Assembly: GCA_050309765.1 (NCBI GenBank) | Contig: JBNRMU010000007.1 | Coordinates: 1 to 24,075 of the forward strand | DNA: 24,075 nucleotides | Origin: CALWRM01 sp050309765 | GTDB lineage: Bacteria; Bacillota; Clostridia; Christensenellales; UBA1750 | Reading direction: 5' to 3' | Part shown: positions 8,557 through 18,586 of the stretch, piece after piece | Layout of the letters: each line of letters begins with the position of its first letter | How positions within the stretch are numbered: the first letter of the stretch is position 1 | Notes under the pieces: model-generated | The model's database searches: none | Told to the model about the DNA's origin: nothing | What the model saw: the letters and a program-made list of their open reading frames with translations, nothing else | Position numbers and translations under genes: made by a program

Positions 8557-9945
8557 GTGAGTGAAACAGGCTTCAACCGCTGTTCCAGGCCTTCAGAACT
8601 GAAGATTACCGACATGCGTTTTGTGGACCTTGTGGGCGCGCCCATGCACTGCACGCTGGTCAAGATCTACACCAACCAGGGCATCACCGGCGTGGGCGAG
8701 ATCCGCGATTTTGGCACCCGCCTGTACGGCGAGGTGTTAAAGGGCAGGCTCCTGGGCGAAAACCCCTGCAACGTGGAAAGGCTGTATAAGCGCATCCGCC
8801 AGCACGCGGGCCAGGCCCGCCAGGCCGGCGGCGTTTCCGGCATCGAGATGGCCCTTTGGGACCTGGCAGGAAAGGCCTATGGCGTGCCCGTGTACCAGAT
8901 GCTGGGCGGCAAGTACCGCGACGGCATCCGCATGTACTGCGATGTGGGCGTCAACAACACCGGTCGCATGGACGGCCGCCGCATCGGCCAGGTGCTCAAG
9001 GCCCATGCCGACAAGTACGGCTTTACCATGGTCAAGGCCGCGCTGAGCGTGGAGGGTGTGCAGTATCTGCATCCCGACGAAACCGTGATCTCCGCGCCGC
9101 TCGGACTGTTCCAGCAGATCCAGCACGACCAGAACCTGCACTTTAACTTCATCAGCGGCCGGCATCCGGAGCTGACCAACGACATGAGCCGTTTCTCCGA
9201 GCGCAACGCCGCTTACGCGGGCTTTGCCACCGAAATGCCCTACACCTTCTTCCGTGTGACCGAGCGCGGATTGGACCTGTACGAGCAGGAAGTGGCCGCC
9301 ATGCGCGAGGAGCTGGGCTGGGAGATGCCCCTTGCCATCGACCACATCGGCCGCATCAACTTAGAGGACGCGGCAAGGCTTTTGCGCCGCCTGGAAAAGT
9401 ACAACCTCAGCTGGGTGGAGGACGCCCTGCCCCCCTACTATGTGGAGGAGTACAAGCGCCTGTCCCAGATGAGCGGCGTGGCCCTTGCCACCGGCGAGGA
9501 TATGTTCGGCGTGGAGGGCTTCGAGGCCCTGTGCCGCGAGCGTGCGGTGCCCATCATCCATCCGGACATCGGTTCCGCCGGCGGCATCGGCGAGATGAAG
9601 CGCATCGGCGATATGGCCCAGAAGTACCATGTGGCCATGATCGCACACATGTGCGAGACCCCCATTGCCGCCCTTGCCACCGCGCATATGGGCGTGGCGA
9701 CGGAAAACTTCATCGCCTGCGAGTTCAACGCGCCAGACGTTCCCTGGTGGAACGATATGGTGCTGGGCTTTGGCGGCCCCATCATCCAGAATGGCTTCAT
9801 CACCCTGAACGACAAGCCCGGCCTTGGCATCGACGATCTGAACGACGAGGTGCTGGCCGAGCACCTGATGCCCGGCACCGGCGGCGTGTGGGACGAGACC
9901 TCCCGCTGGGACAGGGAGTATTCCAACGACAAGCTGTTCTCCTAA
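8557..9945 (+). CDS. Mandelate racemase/enolase-superfamily enzyme, probable sugar-acid dehydratase
   Basis: A 462-residue member of the mandelate racemase/muconate lactonizing enzyme branch. The N-terminal capping domain (about 15-140) includes GVSGIEMALWDLAGKAYGVP. The barrel carries three metal ligands at expected strand ends: D262 (AIDH), E288 (WVEDALPP) and E314 (TGEDMFG). A candidate base is K160 (MVKAAL), and H364 in IAHMCETP could be the opposite acid/base. Members bind Mg2+, abstract the proton next to a carboxylate, and either racemise or dehydrate sugar acids. The substrate cannot be assigned. The K160-D262 gap of about 100 residues is longer than usual and looks like an inserted segment. 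The GTG start at 8557 follows AAGGGAGG by nine bases. No transporter, kinase, aldolase or regulator of sugar-acid use is adjacent. Confidence 0.85.
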   Translation: MSETGFNRCSRPSELKITDMRFVDLVGAPMHCTLVKIYTNQGITGVGEIRDFGTRLYGEVLKGRLLGENPCNVERLYKRIRQHAGQARQAGGVSGIEMALWDLAGKAYGVPVYQMLGGKYRDGIRMYCDVGVNNTGRMDGRRIGQVLKAHADKYGFTMVKAALSVEGVQYLHPDETVISAPLGLFQQIQHDQNLHFNFISGRHPELTNDMSRFSERNAAYAGFATEMPYTFFRVTERGLDLYEQEVAAMREELGWEMPLAIDHIGRINLEDAARLLRRLEKYNLSWVEDALPPYYVEEYKRLSQMSGVALATGEDMFGVEGFEALCRERAVPIIHPDIGSAGGIGEMKRIGDMAQKYHVAMIAHMCETPIAALATAHMGVATENFIACEFNAPDVPWWNDMVLGFGGPIIQNGFITLNDKPGLGIDDLNDEVLAEHLMPGTGGVWDETSRWDREYSNDKLFS

Positions 9946-9978
9946 AACAGCTTCGGCAAAGCTTTTACAAACGCGCAA

Positions 9979-10022
9979 AACGGCTCCTGTCCGTTCTTTG
10001 GACAGGAGCCGTTACGTTATAT
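9979..10022. terminator. Terminator between convergent genes
   Basis: A perfect 14-bp stem, AACGGCTCCTGTCC (9979-9992) with GGACAGGAGCCGTT (10000-10013), 7-base loop, followed by ACGTTATATTTT. It ends the enolase-family transcript (+). On the minus strand it lies just past the stop of the glycosidase-like gene and is followed by TTTTGCG, so it may serve both. Confidence 0.85.
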
Positions 10023-10038
10023 TTTAAACAAAAAGGTT

Positions 10039-11145
10039 TTAACTTTCGCTTTCCGGCGCGGCCTCGTCTGCCGGCGTTTCCTCCGGCACGGGATAGATGC
10101 ACAAGATGTCGCTGACGGTGCGCTCGCGCCCAGCGGTGCCGCAGGGGCTGGAGATCACCTCGCCGTTGAAATACATGCAGCTGGTCATGCCGCCGTCCAG
10201 GTTGTAGGCGTTGACGCAGCCAAGGGCGAGCATATATTCGGCCAGTTCATGGATGTCCATGCCTTCGGAGCTGCTCTGTCGGCCGTCCACCACCACGAAG
10301 ACGAAGCGCCCGTCCTCGGTTTGTCCGACGGCCGTGCGCGGGTTCTTGCCCGGCACGTCGGTAGGGATGCGCTCTGGCACCTCGCCCTCGCGCACCAGCA
10401 CGGGGCCGAAGGAGTAGGTATCCTGCAGACCGTCCGCCAGCATAGCGTCCAGGTCCGCTTCGGCCTCCTCGACAAACTCCATGCGGCCGTCGGCATAGAT
10501 GGCCAGCATCTCGCGCTGGGGTTCGTTGCGATACAGCACGCCGCCCCGTACGATGATGCCGTCGCTCCTGTAGCCGCAGTAGTCGCCGTTGATGGCGAAC
10601 AGCGCGCCTGCCTCGCTGGCGATATCGGCCGTGCGCAGGCGCAGGTTGCGGCCGTACTGCCCTTGGGCAAAGGCGGAGCTGACGGTGCCTGGCACGTATT
10701 CGCTGAGCACGGCGACCGTGGCCGTGACGCGTTCCTGCGGGCTTACGCGCAGGATGGAAAGTTTAAAGTCGTCGCAGGCATAGGACCAGCGGCCCTTGTC
10801 CGCATCCGCGACCAGAACGACGGACGGAGTCGGAGACTGCGTGGGCGTTGGGTCCGGCGCGGGCGAAGGCGTGACGGACGGGGTCGCCGTCACCGCGGCG
10901 GTGCTGGGCGTGGGCGAAGGCACAGCGGGCGCGGCGCTTGGCGTCGGCAGGGGCGAGGAGGCTTGCACTACGGGCGGGTTTTCCTCCGCCACGGCGGCAT
11001 GGGCGTCCCACACCACCATATAGCGGAGAAGGGCATAACAAAAGCCTGCGCACAGCACCAGCGCCAAAGCCAAAGCAAAGCGCTGCTGCAGACGCAGGAA
11101 CAGGCGTTTGCGCCGTCCCTGGGTGGTGTAGCGGGTGTGCAGCAT
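10039..11145 (-). CDS. Membrane-anchored phosphodiester glycosidase (NAGPA-like) domain protein
   Basis: A 368-residue protein. A basic N-terminus and one membrane helix (about residues 22-45) put the rest outside the cell. A Pro/Ser/Thr-rich linker with repeated PTPS/TPSP units (about 60-110) leads to a domain (about 120-352) with the marks of the NAGPA/phosphodiester glycosidase family: ALFAINGDYCGYR, GIIVRGGVLYR, NPRTAVGQ, FVVVDGR and YNLDGGMTSCMYFNG. The human relative uncovers mannose-6-phosphate by removing GlcNAc. The bacterial members are thought to act on cell-surface polysaccharide phosphodiesters, but the substrate here is unknown. The ATG follows GGAGG by ten bases. It is transcribed away from the rimP operon and is probably monocistronic. 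A short acidic tail ends the protein. Confidence 0.88.
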   Translation of the reverse strand: MLHTRYTTQGRRKRLFLRLQQRFALALALVLCAGFCYALLRYMVVWDAHAAVAEENPPVVQASSPLPTPSAAPAVPSPTPSTAAVTATPSVTPSPAPDPTPTQSPTPSVVLVADADKGRWSYACDDFKLSILRVSPQERVTATVAVLSEYVPGTVSSAFAQGQYGRNLRLRTADIASEAGALFAINGDYCGYRSDGIIVRGGVLYRNEPQREMLAIYADGRMEFVEEAEADLDAMLADGLQDTYSFGPVLVREGEVPERIPTDVPGKNPRTAVGQTEDGRFVFVVVDGRQSSSEGMDIHELAEYMLALGCVNAYNLDGGMTSCMYFNGEVISSPCGTAGRERTVSDILCIYPVPEETPADEAAPESES

Positions 11146-11343
11146 CTGCCAAAAACCTCCAGAATTCCCTATAGCAGGGATAGTCTAGCACAGTTTGCGC
11201 ACAGGCGCAATTTGAGGCCGGAAAGAGTAACGATTTGGTTACAACTCGGCCCTTATTCCCGTGCCGGCGGACACAGAGGGGACGCATGCGCACATCTTTC
11301 CGCCTTTCTGCCCGGATTTGCTTTGGTTTTTCTGGAAAAAGCC

Positions 11344-11372
11344 TTGTTTTTTGCTCTCCCGGGTGGTATACT
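11344..11372 (+). promoter_or_regulatory. Extended -10 promoter of the rimP-nusA-infB operon
   Basis: TTGTTT (11344-11349), 17 bases, TATACT (11367-11372) preceded by TGG, giving an extended -10 (TGnTATACT). RNA would start near 11379, leaving a leader of about 90 bases before rimP that contains a terminator-like hairpin. The rest of the 322-base gap upstream (11146-11343) holds only short inverted repeats. Confidence 0.65.
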
Positions 11373-11394
11373 ATCGAAAGATTCCATTGCAGTG

Positions 11395-11425
11395 AAGAGT
11401 GGGAACTTTCCCGCTCTTATTCTTT
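11395..11425 (+). terminator. Terminator-like hairpin in the rimP leader (possible attenuator)
   Basis: AAGAGTGGG (11395-11403) pairs with CCCGCTCTT (11410-11418), nine pairs with one G-T, around a 6-base loop, followed by ATTCTTT. It lies between the predicted transcription start and the rimP start codon. The T-run is imperfect. Confidence 0.4.
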
Positions 11426-11467
11426 GGAGAGATCAAATCCCGATATTGTTGTAAGGAGAAGCACAAT

Positions 11468-11980
11468 TTGGCAAAAGTGAGCGTGGCCAGGGCCGCCGCG
11501 GCGGTGGCCGAAAGCCTCGCGCTTCAAATGGGCTACATCTTTGTCGACGCCGAGCTGGTCAAAGAGCATGGTTCGGCTTTTTTGCGTATCTATGTGGATG
11601 CGCCGGACGGAATGAGCCTTGATAAGTGCGAGAGCTTCCATCGGGCATTGGCAAAGCAGATCGACGATCTGGACTTCGATTACCTGGAGGTCTCCTCGCC
11701 CGGGCTGGATCGGCCCCTCAGGCGCAGCGCCGATTATGACCGCAACATCGGCAAACCTGTGCAGATCCGCCTGTTCAAGCCGGAGCCGGAGGGCAAAAGA
11801 GAGTTTGCCGGCGTGCTGCTTCGCCACGACGCCGAGACCTTTACGCTGGATACGCCGGACGGCGAAAAAACCTTTATCAAGAAAAACTGCGCCAAAGCCG
11901 CGCCCATGCTGGACCTGGAAGAGGAACTGCGCGCGGCGGATGCCGAAGGACTGCAGAAGGAGAAAGAAACCAATGAATAG
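11468..11980 (+). CDS. rimP: Ribosome maturation factor RimP
   Basis: Helps assemble the 30S subunit. About 170 residues: an N-terminal domain with ALQMGYIFVDAELVKE and LRIYVDAPDGMSLDKCE (about 17-55), the family segment LEVSSPGLDRPL (about 75-86), and a C-terminal SH3-like domain with FAGVLLRHDAETFTL. The frame opens upstream at 11399, but AAGGAG (11453-11458) sits nine bases before a TTG at 11468. The protein from that TTG (MAKVSVARAA...) matches family length, so TTG is chosen. The stop overlaps the start of nusA. This is the first gene of the translation/RNA operon. Confidence 0.93.
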   Translation: MAKVSVARAAAAVAESLALQMGYIFVDAELVKEHGSAFLRIYVDAPDGMSLDKCESFHRALAKQIDDLDFDYLEVSSPGLDRPLRRSADYDRNIGKPVQIRLFKPEPEGKREFAGVLLRHDAETFTLDTPDGEKTFIKKNCAKAAPMLDLEEELRAADAEGLQKEKETNE

Positions 11981-13028
11981 AGAATTTATCGAAGCACTGG
12001 ACGAAATCGCCCGTAGCCGCGGCATCAAAAAGGACGTCATCATTTCCGCCATCGAGCAGGCGCTGATCTCCGCCTTTCGCCACAACTTCAATTCCGCCCA
12101 GAATGTCAAGGTCACGGTGAACAACGTGACCGGCGACGTGAACGTATATGCCCTAAAGACCGTTGCCGAGCAGGTGGAAGATCCCAACATGCAGGTCTCC
12201 GTGGAGGAGGCCAAGCAGGTGCGCCCCTACTACGTCCCCGGAGACGTGGTCGAGATCGAGGTCACGCCGCGCAAGTTCGGCCGTATCGCCGCCCAGACCG
12301 CCAAGCAGGTGGTCATGCAGCGCATCCGCGAGGCCGAGCACGGCGTCATCTACGATGAATACGTGGAAAAGGAAAACGAGATCCTCACCGCCATCGTGCA
12401 GCGCATCGAGGGCAAAAACGTGTTTGTGGAGCTGGGCCGCACCGAGGGTATCCTGGACCAGTCCCAGCAGATCCCTGAGGAAGTGTACGAGATCGGCCAG
12501 CGCATGAAGGTGTATGTGCTGGAGGTGTACAGGAACGCCAAGGGTCCGTCCGTCAGCGTTTCCCGCACGCATCCGGGCCTGGTCAAGCGCCTGTTTGAGC
12601 TGGAAGTGCCGGAGATTCATTCCGGCGTGGTACAGATCCGCTCCATGGCCCGCGAGGCCGGCTACCGCACCAAGATGGCCGTGTACTCCACGGACAACGC
12701 CGTGGATCCTGTGGGTGCCTGCGTGGGCCCCAAGGGCGCCAGGGTGGAGAGCGTGGTGGGCGAGCTGCGCGGCGAAAAGATCGACATTATCAAGTGGTCC
12801 TCGGACCCTGTGGAATACATCGCCAACGCCCTGTCTCCTGCCAAGGTGATCGGCGTGTTTGTCAACGAGAAGGAAAAGGCCGCCAAGGTCATCGTGATGG
12901 ACAACCAGCTTTCCCTTGCCATCGGCAAGGAGGGGCAGAACGCCCGCCTGGCCGCCAAGCTCACCGGCTGGAAGATCGATATCAAGTCCCAGTCGCAGAT
13001 GGAGGAAGCCCTGGGGGTGGAGGAGTAA
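11973..13028 (+). CDS. nusA: Transcription termination/antitermination factor NusA
   Basis: Binds RNA polymerase and nascent RNA and tunes pausing, intrinsic termination and antitermination. The 351 residues have the short Gram-positive layout: an N-terminal polymerase-binding domain (about 1-125), an S1 domain (about 130-200, with NVFVELGRTEGIL), then two KH domains (about 200-345, with VGACVGPKGARV and LAIGKEGQNARLAAKLTGWKI). The acidic C-terminal repeats found in Escherichia coli are absent, as expected for the group. The ATG overlaps the rimP stop by eight bases, and AAGGAG lies about 10 bases upstream inside rimP, which points to coupled translation. Confidence 0.97.
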   Translation: MNREFIEALDEIARSRGIKKDVIISAIEQALISAFRHNFNSAQNVKVTVNNVTGDVNVYALKTVAEQVEDPNMQVSVEEAKQVRPYYVPGDVVEIEVTPRKFGRIAAQTAKQVVMQRIREAEHGVIYDEYVEKENEILTAIVQRIEGKNVFVELGRTEGILDQSQQIPEEVYEIGQRMKVYVLEVYRNAKGPSVSVSRTHPGLVKRLFELEVPEIHSGVVQIRSMAREAGYRTKMAVYSTDNAVDPVGACVGPKGARVESVVGELRGEKIDIIKWSSDPVEYIANALSPAKVIGVFVNEKEKAAKVIVMDNQLSLAIGKEGQNARLAAKLTGWKIDIKSQSQMEEALGVEE

Positions 13029-13295
13029 TTGAAGCAGCGCAAAATACCCATGCGCATGTGCGTGGGCTGCCGCGAGATGAAGCCCAAGAAGGAGCTGTGC
13101 CGCGTGGTACGCAGCAAGGAGGGCAACATCTTTTTGGACCCAACGGGCAAGGCATCCGGCCGCGGCGCCTATGTGTGCCGGGACACGGAATGCCTGAAGA
13201 AGGCGCAAAAGACCAAGGCTCTGGAGCGAGCTTTGGAGCAGAGCATCGGCCAGGAGGTATTTGACCAATTGGAACAGGAGCTTATGAAGGCGTGA
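13029..13295 (+). CDS. ylxR: YlxR family RNA-binding protein (RNase P modulator RnpM)
   Basis: An 88-residue basic protein of the YlxR (DUF448) family, with the hallmark RMCVGCREMKPKKEL at about residues 9-23 and GRGAYVCRDTECLKKA at about 45-60. The Bacillus subtilis member has been reported to bind RNase P RNA and modulate its activity; I carry that role over by homology only. The frame starts with TTG directly after the nusA stop, with GGAGGAG a few bases ahead. An internal ATG eight codons in (before RMCVGC) is possible but would remove the basic N-terminus. Position between nusA and ylxQ is the standard Firmicutes order. Confidence 0.92.
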   Translation: MKQRKIPMRMCVGCREMKPKKELCRVVRSKEGNIFLDPTGKASGRGAYVCRDTECLKKAQKTKALERALEQSIGQEVFDQLEQELMKA

Positions 13296-13297
13296 CG

Positions 13298-13611
13298 ATG
13301 CAGGATAAGCTCAAAGGGTATTTAGGGCTTGCAGCCCGGGCCGGCCGCGTGCAAAGCGGCGCGGACACCATCGAAAAGACCGTCCGTTCCGGCGGAGCCA
13401 GGCGGCTTTTGCTGGACGAACGGGCAGGCAGGAACACAGCCGACAGGCTCAAACGCCTTTCCGAATACTACAGCATCACCCTGACGACCGTTCCGGAACT
13501 GGGACAGGCGATCGGCAAGCCCGGCCGTATGGCGGCCGTGCTGACGGACGAGGGGTTCGATGCGGCCATTGAGGAGCTACTTAACGAAAATCGCGGGGGT
13601 GTCAATAAAGA

Positions 13612-13615
<4 letters not shown>
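13298..13615 (+). CDS. ylxQ: L7Ae-family ribosomal/RNA-binding protein YlxQ
   Basis: About 105 residues, matching the L7Ae/L30e/S12e/Gadd45 fold. The N-terminus KLKGYLGLAARAGRVQSG and the central ARRLLLDERAGRNTADRLKRL resemble the kink-turn RNA-binding members. Its exact job in bacteria is not settled; proposed roles are binding rRNA or RNase P-like kink-turns. A GTG at 13292 is in frame, but GAAGG (13286-13290) is better spaced for the ATG at 13298. The stop overlaps the infB ATG by three bases. Confidence 0.88.
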
Positions 13616-16236
<2,621 letters not shown>

Positions 16237-16239
16237 CAA

Positions 16240-16626
16240 ATGCCAGACTATGACAGGGTCAGCCGCCAGGCAGAGGAGATCCGCCGCGGGCTGGACGCCA
16301 TTATCCGGGGAGAGGTCAAGGACCCCCGCATCCCGGAGATGTTCACCATCCTAAAGGTGGACCTATCCCGCGACCTCAAATACGCAAAGGTATATATTTC
16401 GGTCATGCTCGAGGACGAGAACGAAAAAAAAGCCATGCTCAAGGCGCTCAAGGGTGCCACGGGTTTCATCCGCCGTGAGCTTGGCAAAAAGATCATCATC
16501 CGCTCCATGCCCGAGCTGAGCTTTTTGCTCGATGATTCCATCGAGTATTCCGTGCACATCAACCACCTGCTGGAGCAAATTGCCACCCACGAGGGCGAGC
16601 AGGCGGATAAGGAGCCCGAGGCATGA
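16240..16626 (+). CDS. rbfA: Ribosome-binding factor A
   Basis: A 128-residue KH-like protein needed for late 30S maturation, acting on 16S helix 1. Family marks: RVSRQAEEIRRGLDAIIRGEVKDPRI (read as two pieces, RVSRQAEEIRRGL and IIRGEVKDPRI), LSRDLKYAKVYISVM and RSMPELSFLLDDSIEYS. It starts three bases after infB and its stop overlaps the nrnA ATG, so translation is likely coupled. The usual Bacillus gene ylxP, which lies between infB and rbfA, is absent here. Confidence 0.95.
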   Translation: MPDYDRVSRQAEEIRRGLDAIIRGEVKDPRIPEMFTILKVDLSRDLKYAKVYISVMLEDENEKKAMLKALKGATGFIRRELGKKIIIRSMPELSFLLDDSIEYSVHINHLLEQIATHEGEQADKEPEA

Positions 16627-17618
16627 GCAGGAAAGACATAGAAACCTTGTCGCAGCTTCTGCGCGGCGCTTCCTCCGTGGCGATCGTCGCGCACGTATCG
16701 CCGGATATGGATACCTTGGGTGCAAGCCTTGGCGTGATGTATTTATTGCGCCAGGGCTTTCCTGCGCTCAGGAGGGTGGATGTGTTCTGCCAGGACCCTG
16801 TGCCGGAGGCGGATGCCTTTTTGCCCGCCATGGCCTGCGTCCGCAAGCCGGAGGAGGCAAAGGACCGCTACGATCTGTGCATCGCCGTGGACGTTGCCGC
16901 CTATGACCGGATGGGCAGCTGCGCCGCTATTTACGACAGGGCGGGTACGCGCTTTGTGATCGACCACCACGGTTCCAATAACTTTGAGAACGTGCCCATG
17001 CTCCTGGAGCCGCACACGCCGGCAAGCTCGCAGATTGTCGTCGATCTGTACGAATACTTCGGCCTTACCATTCCTAAAGAGGCGGCCATGTGTCTATATG
17101 CGGGCATTTCCACGGATACGGGCAACTTTTCCTACCAGGGCGTATCGCCCGCGACCTTCCGTGCGGCAGCCAGGCTTGTCGAGGCGGGCGCGGAGCCCGA
17201 TTACCTCACCGCCATGCTGTACCGCACCCGCTCGCTGCCCTCCGTGCGCTGCCTGGGCCGCGCCCTGGAAAGCCTGCAGCTTTCCCTGGACGGCCGCGTG
17301 GCCGTGATGCATTTGAGCTTTGCGGACAGAAAACAGCTCGGCGTGCAAAACGGCGACACCGAAGGCGTCGTCAACTACGGCATCGAGATCAAAAGCGTGC
17401 GGGCAGCGGCGCTGCTGAACCAGCACGAGGACTGCATCCGCTGCTCCGTCCGCACCAAGGAGGGCGTGGACGCAGCGGCGATAGCCAGGCGCTTCGGCGG
17501 CGGCGGGCATCCCCGCGCGGCCGGCATGACGCTGGTGGGAAAGGATTTGGCGCAGGCGCTGCTAAGCGTGCAGCGGGCTCTGGAGGAAGCGGTGAAGGCA
17601 TGCCCGACGGATTCCTGA
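16623..17618 (+). CDS. nrnA: DHH-family nanoRNase / pAp phosphatase NrnA
   Basis: A 331-residue two-domain DHH/DHHA1 phosphoesterase. It degrades short RNAs (two to five nucleotides) and, in relatives, dephosphorylates 3'-phosphoadenosine 5'-phosphate. Metal-binding motifs are visible: HVSPDMDTLGAS (about 24-35), AVDVAA (about 88-93), IDHHGSN (about 113-119) and STDTGNF (about 163-169). The C-terminal substrate-binding motif is GGGGHPRAAG (about 292-301). It overlaps rbfA upstream and truB downstream. Placement between rbfA and truB is a common Clostridia arrangement and suggests that RNA turnover and ribosome maturation are co-expressed. Confidence 0.93.
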   Translation: MSRKDIETLSQLLRGASSVAIVAHVSPDMDTLGASLGVMYLLRQGFPALRRVDVFCQDPVPEADAFLPAMACVRKPEEAKDRYDLCIAVDVAAYDRMGSCAAIYDRAGTRFVIDHHGSNNFENVPMLLEPHTPASSQIVVDLYEYFGLTIPKEAAMCLYAGISTDTGNFSYQGVSPATFRAAARLVEAGAEPDYLTAMLYRTRSLPSVRCLGRALESLQLSLDGRVAVMHLSFADRKQLGVQNGDTEGVVNYGIEIKSVRAAALLNQHEDCIRCSVRTKEGVDAAAIARRFGGGGHPRAAGMTLVGKDLAQALLSVQRALEEAVKACPTDS

Positions 17619-18478
17619 ACCTGTTGAAGCCCCCGGGAATGAGCTCCTTTCTGGCCGTGCATCTGGTCAGAAAGCTTTTGCCCCGCGGCTGCAAAGTGGG
17701 GCATATGGGAACGCTGGATCCCGCCGCCGCGGGCGTTTTGCCCATTGGCATTGGCGCGGCGACGCGCCTGTTCGATTATGTGACGGACAAGCAGAAGCTG
17801 TACCGCGCGGAGCTGTGCCTGGGCGTAGATACCGATACGCAGGACGCCACCGGCTGCGTGACAGAGCAAACGCCGCCTGCTTCCCTGCAGGCGGTGCAGG
17901 CGGTGCTTCCGCGCTTTGTTGGCGAGCTTTGGCAGAGTCCGCCGCTGTATTCGGCCATCCATGTGGACGGAAAGCGCGCCTATGAGCTGGCCCGCGAGGG
18001 CAAAGCGCCGCAGCAGCTGCCGCCGCGAAAGATCGAGGTCTACGATATTTCCTATGTCGGGCAAAGCTGTGAAAACCGCTGCCTGCTCGACATCTCCTGT
18101 GGCAAGGGCACCTATATCCGCACGCTGGTGCACGACATTGCCCACGCCGCGGGCAGCGCCGGACACATGTCCCTGCTGGTGCGGCTGCAATCGGGTGTGT
18201 TTTCCATCGAAAACGCCGTGACCCCGCAGGAGCTGGCCGATTTGGCCGCAGAGGGAACTTGGCCGCTGCAGCCGCTGGATGCGCCTATCGGCCATCTGCC
18301 GAAGCTCGAGCTGCCGGAAAGCCGCCGTAAGCTTGTGCGCAACGGCGCGCCCATCCATGGCAGTTTCGACTTTGAAGAAGGCGCGCCCGTACGCGTATAT
18401 GTAGGGGGCAGCTTCGCCGGTATCGCCAAACGCCGCGATGACGGCCTGTATTTTTCGGCCATGCTGCTGAAAGACTAA
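17600..18478 (+). CDS. truB: tRNA pseudouridine(55) synthase
   Basis: Converts U55 of the tRNA T-loop to pseudouridine and also acts as a tRNA folding chaperone. 292 residues from the ATG at 17600. The catalytic aspartate is D40 in GHMGTLDPAAAGVLP, a TruB signature. Further conserved parts are YSAIHVDGKRAYELAREG and GKGTYIRTLVHDIA. The frame is open far upstream, but the protein start MPDGFLNLLKPPGMSS aligns with the family's N-terminus. The start overlaps the end of nrnA by 19 bases. The C-terminus ends in a short PUA-like region. It is the last gene of the tightly packed run. Confidence 0.96.
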   Translation: MPDGFLNLLKPPGMSSFLAVHLVRKLLPRGCKVGHMGTLDPAAAGVLPIGIGAATRLFDYVTDKQKLYRAELCLGVDTDTQDATGCVTEQTPPASLQAVQAVLPRFVGELWQSPPLYSAIHVDGKRAYELAREGKAPQQLPPRKIEVYDISYVGQSCENRCLLDISCGKGTYIRTLVHDIAHAAGSAGHMSLLVRLQSGVFSIENAVTPQELADLAAEGTWPLQPLDAPIGHLPKLELPESRRKLVRNGAPIHGSFDFEEGAPVRVYVGGSFAGIAKRRDDGLYFSAMLLKD

Positions 18479-18586
18479 GGAAGCTGGGCATATAAAAATG
18501 TTGTCGGCCCTGCTTTGATGAAAAACGGAATAAAAGCCGCTTACGGAAAAGCCAAACACAAAAATAAGGAGGCTGCTGGCATCCAT

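Noticed and set aside
10800..10980. Tandem-looking repeats in the phosphodiester glycosidase-like gene
   Set aside because: They encode a Pro/Ser/Thr-rich surface linker (PTPS-type units), not a CRISPR or DNA-level repeat array; unit spacing is irregular.
11195..11242. Short inverted repeats TTGCGC/GCGCAA and GTAAC/GTTAC upstream of rimP
   Set aside because: The stems are only five or six pairs and have no clear relation to a promoter or terminator; such repeats are expected by chance.
18515..18586. 24-residue N-terminal extension of ribF
   Set aside because: No good ribosome site before 18515, and the family N-terminus aligns with the ATG at 18587.
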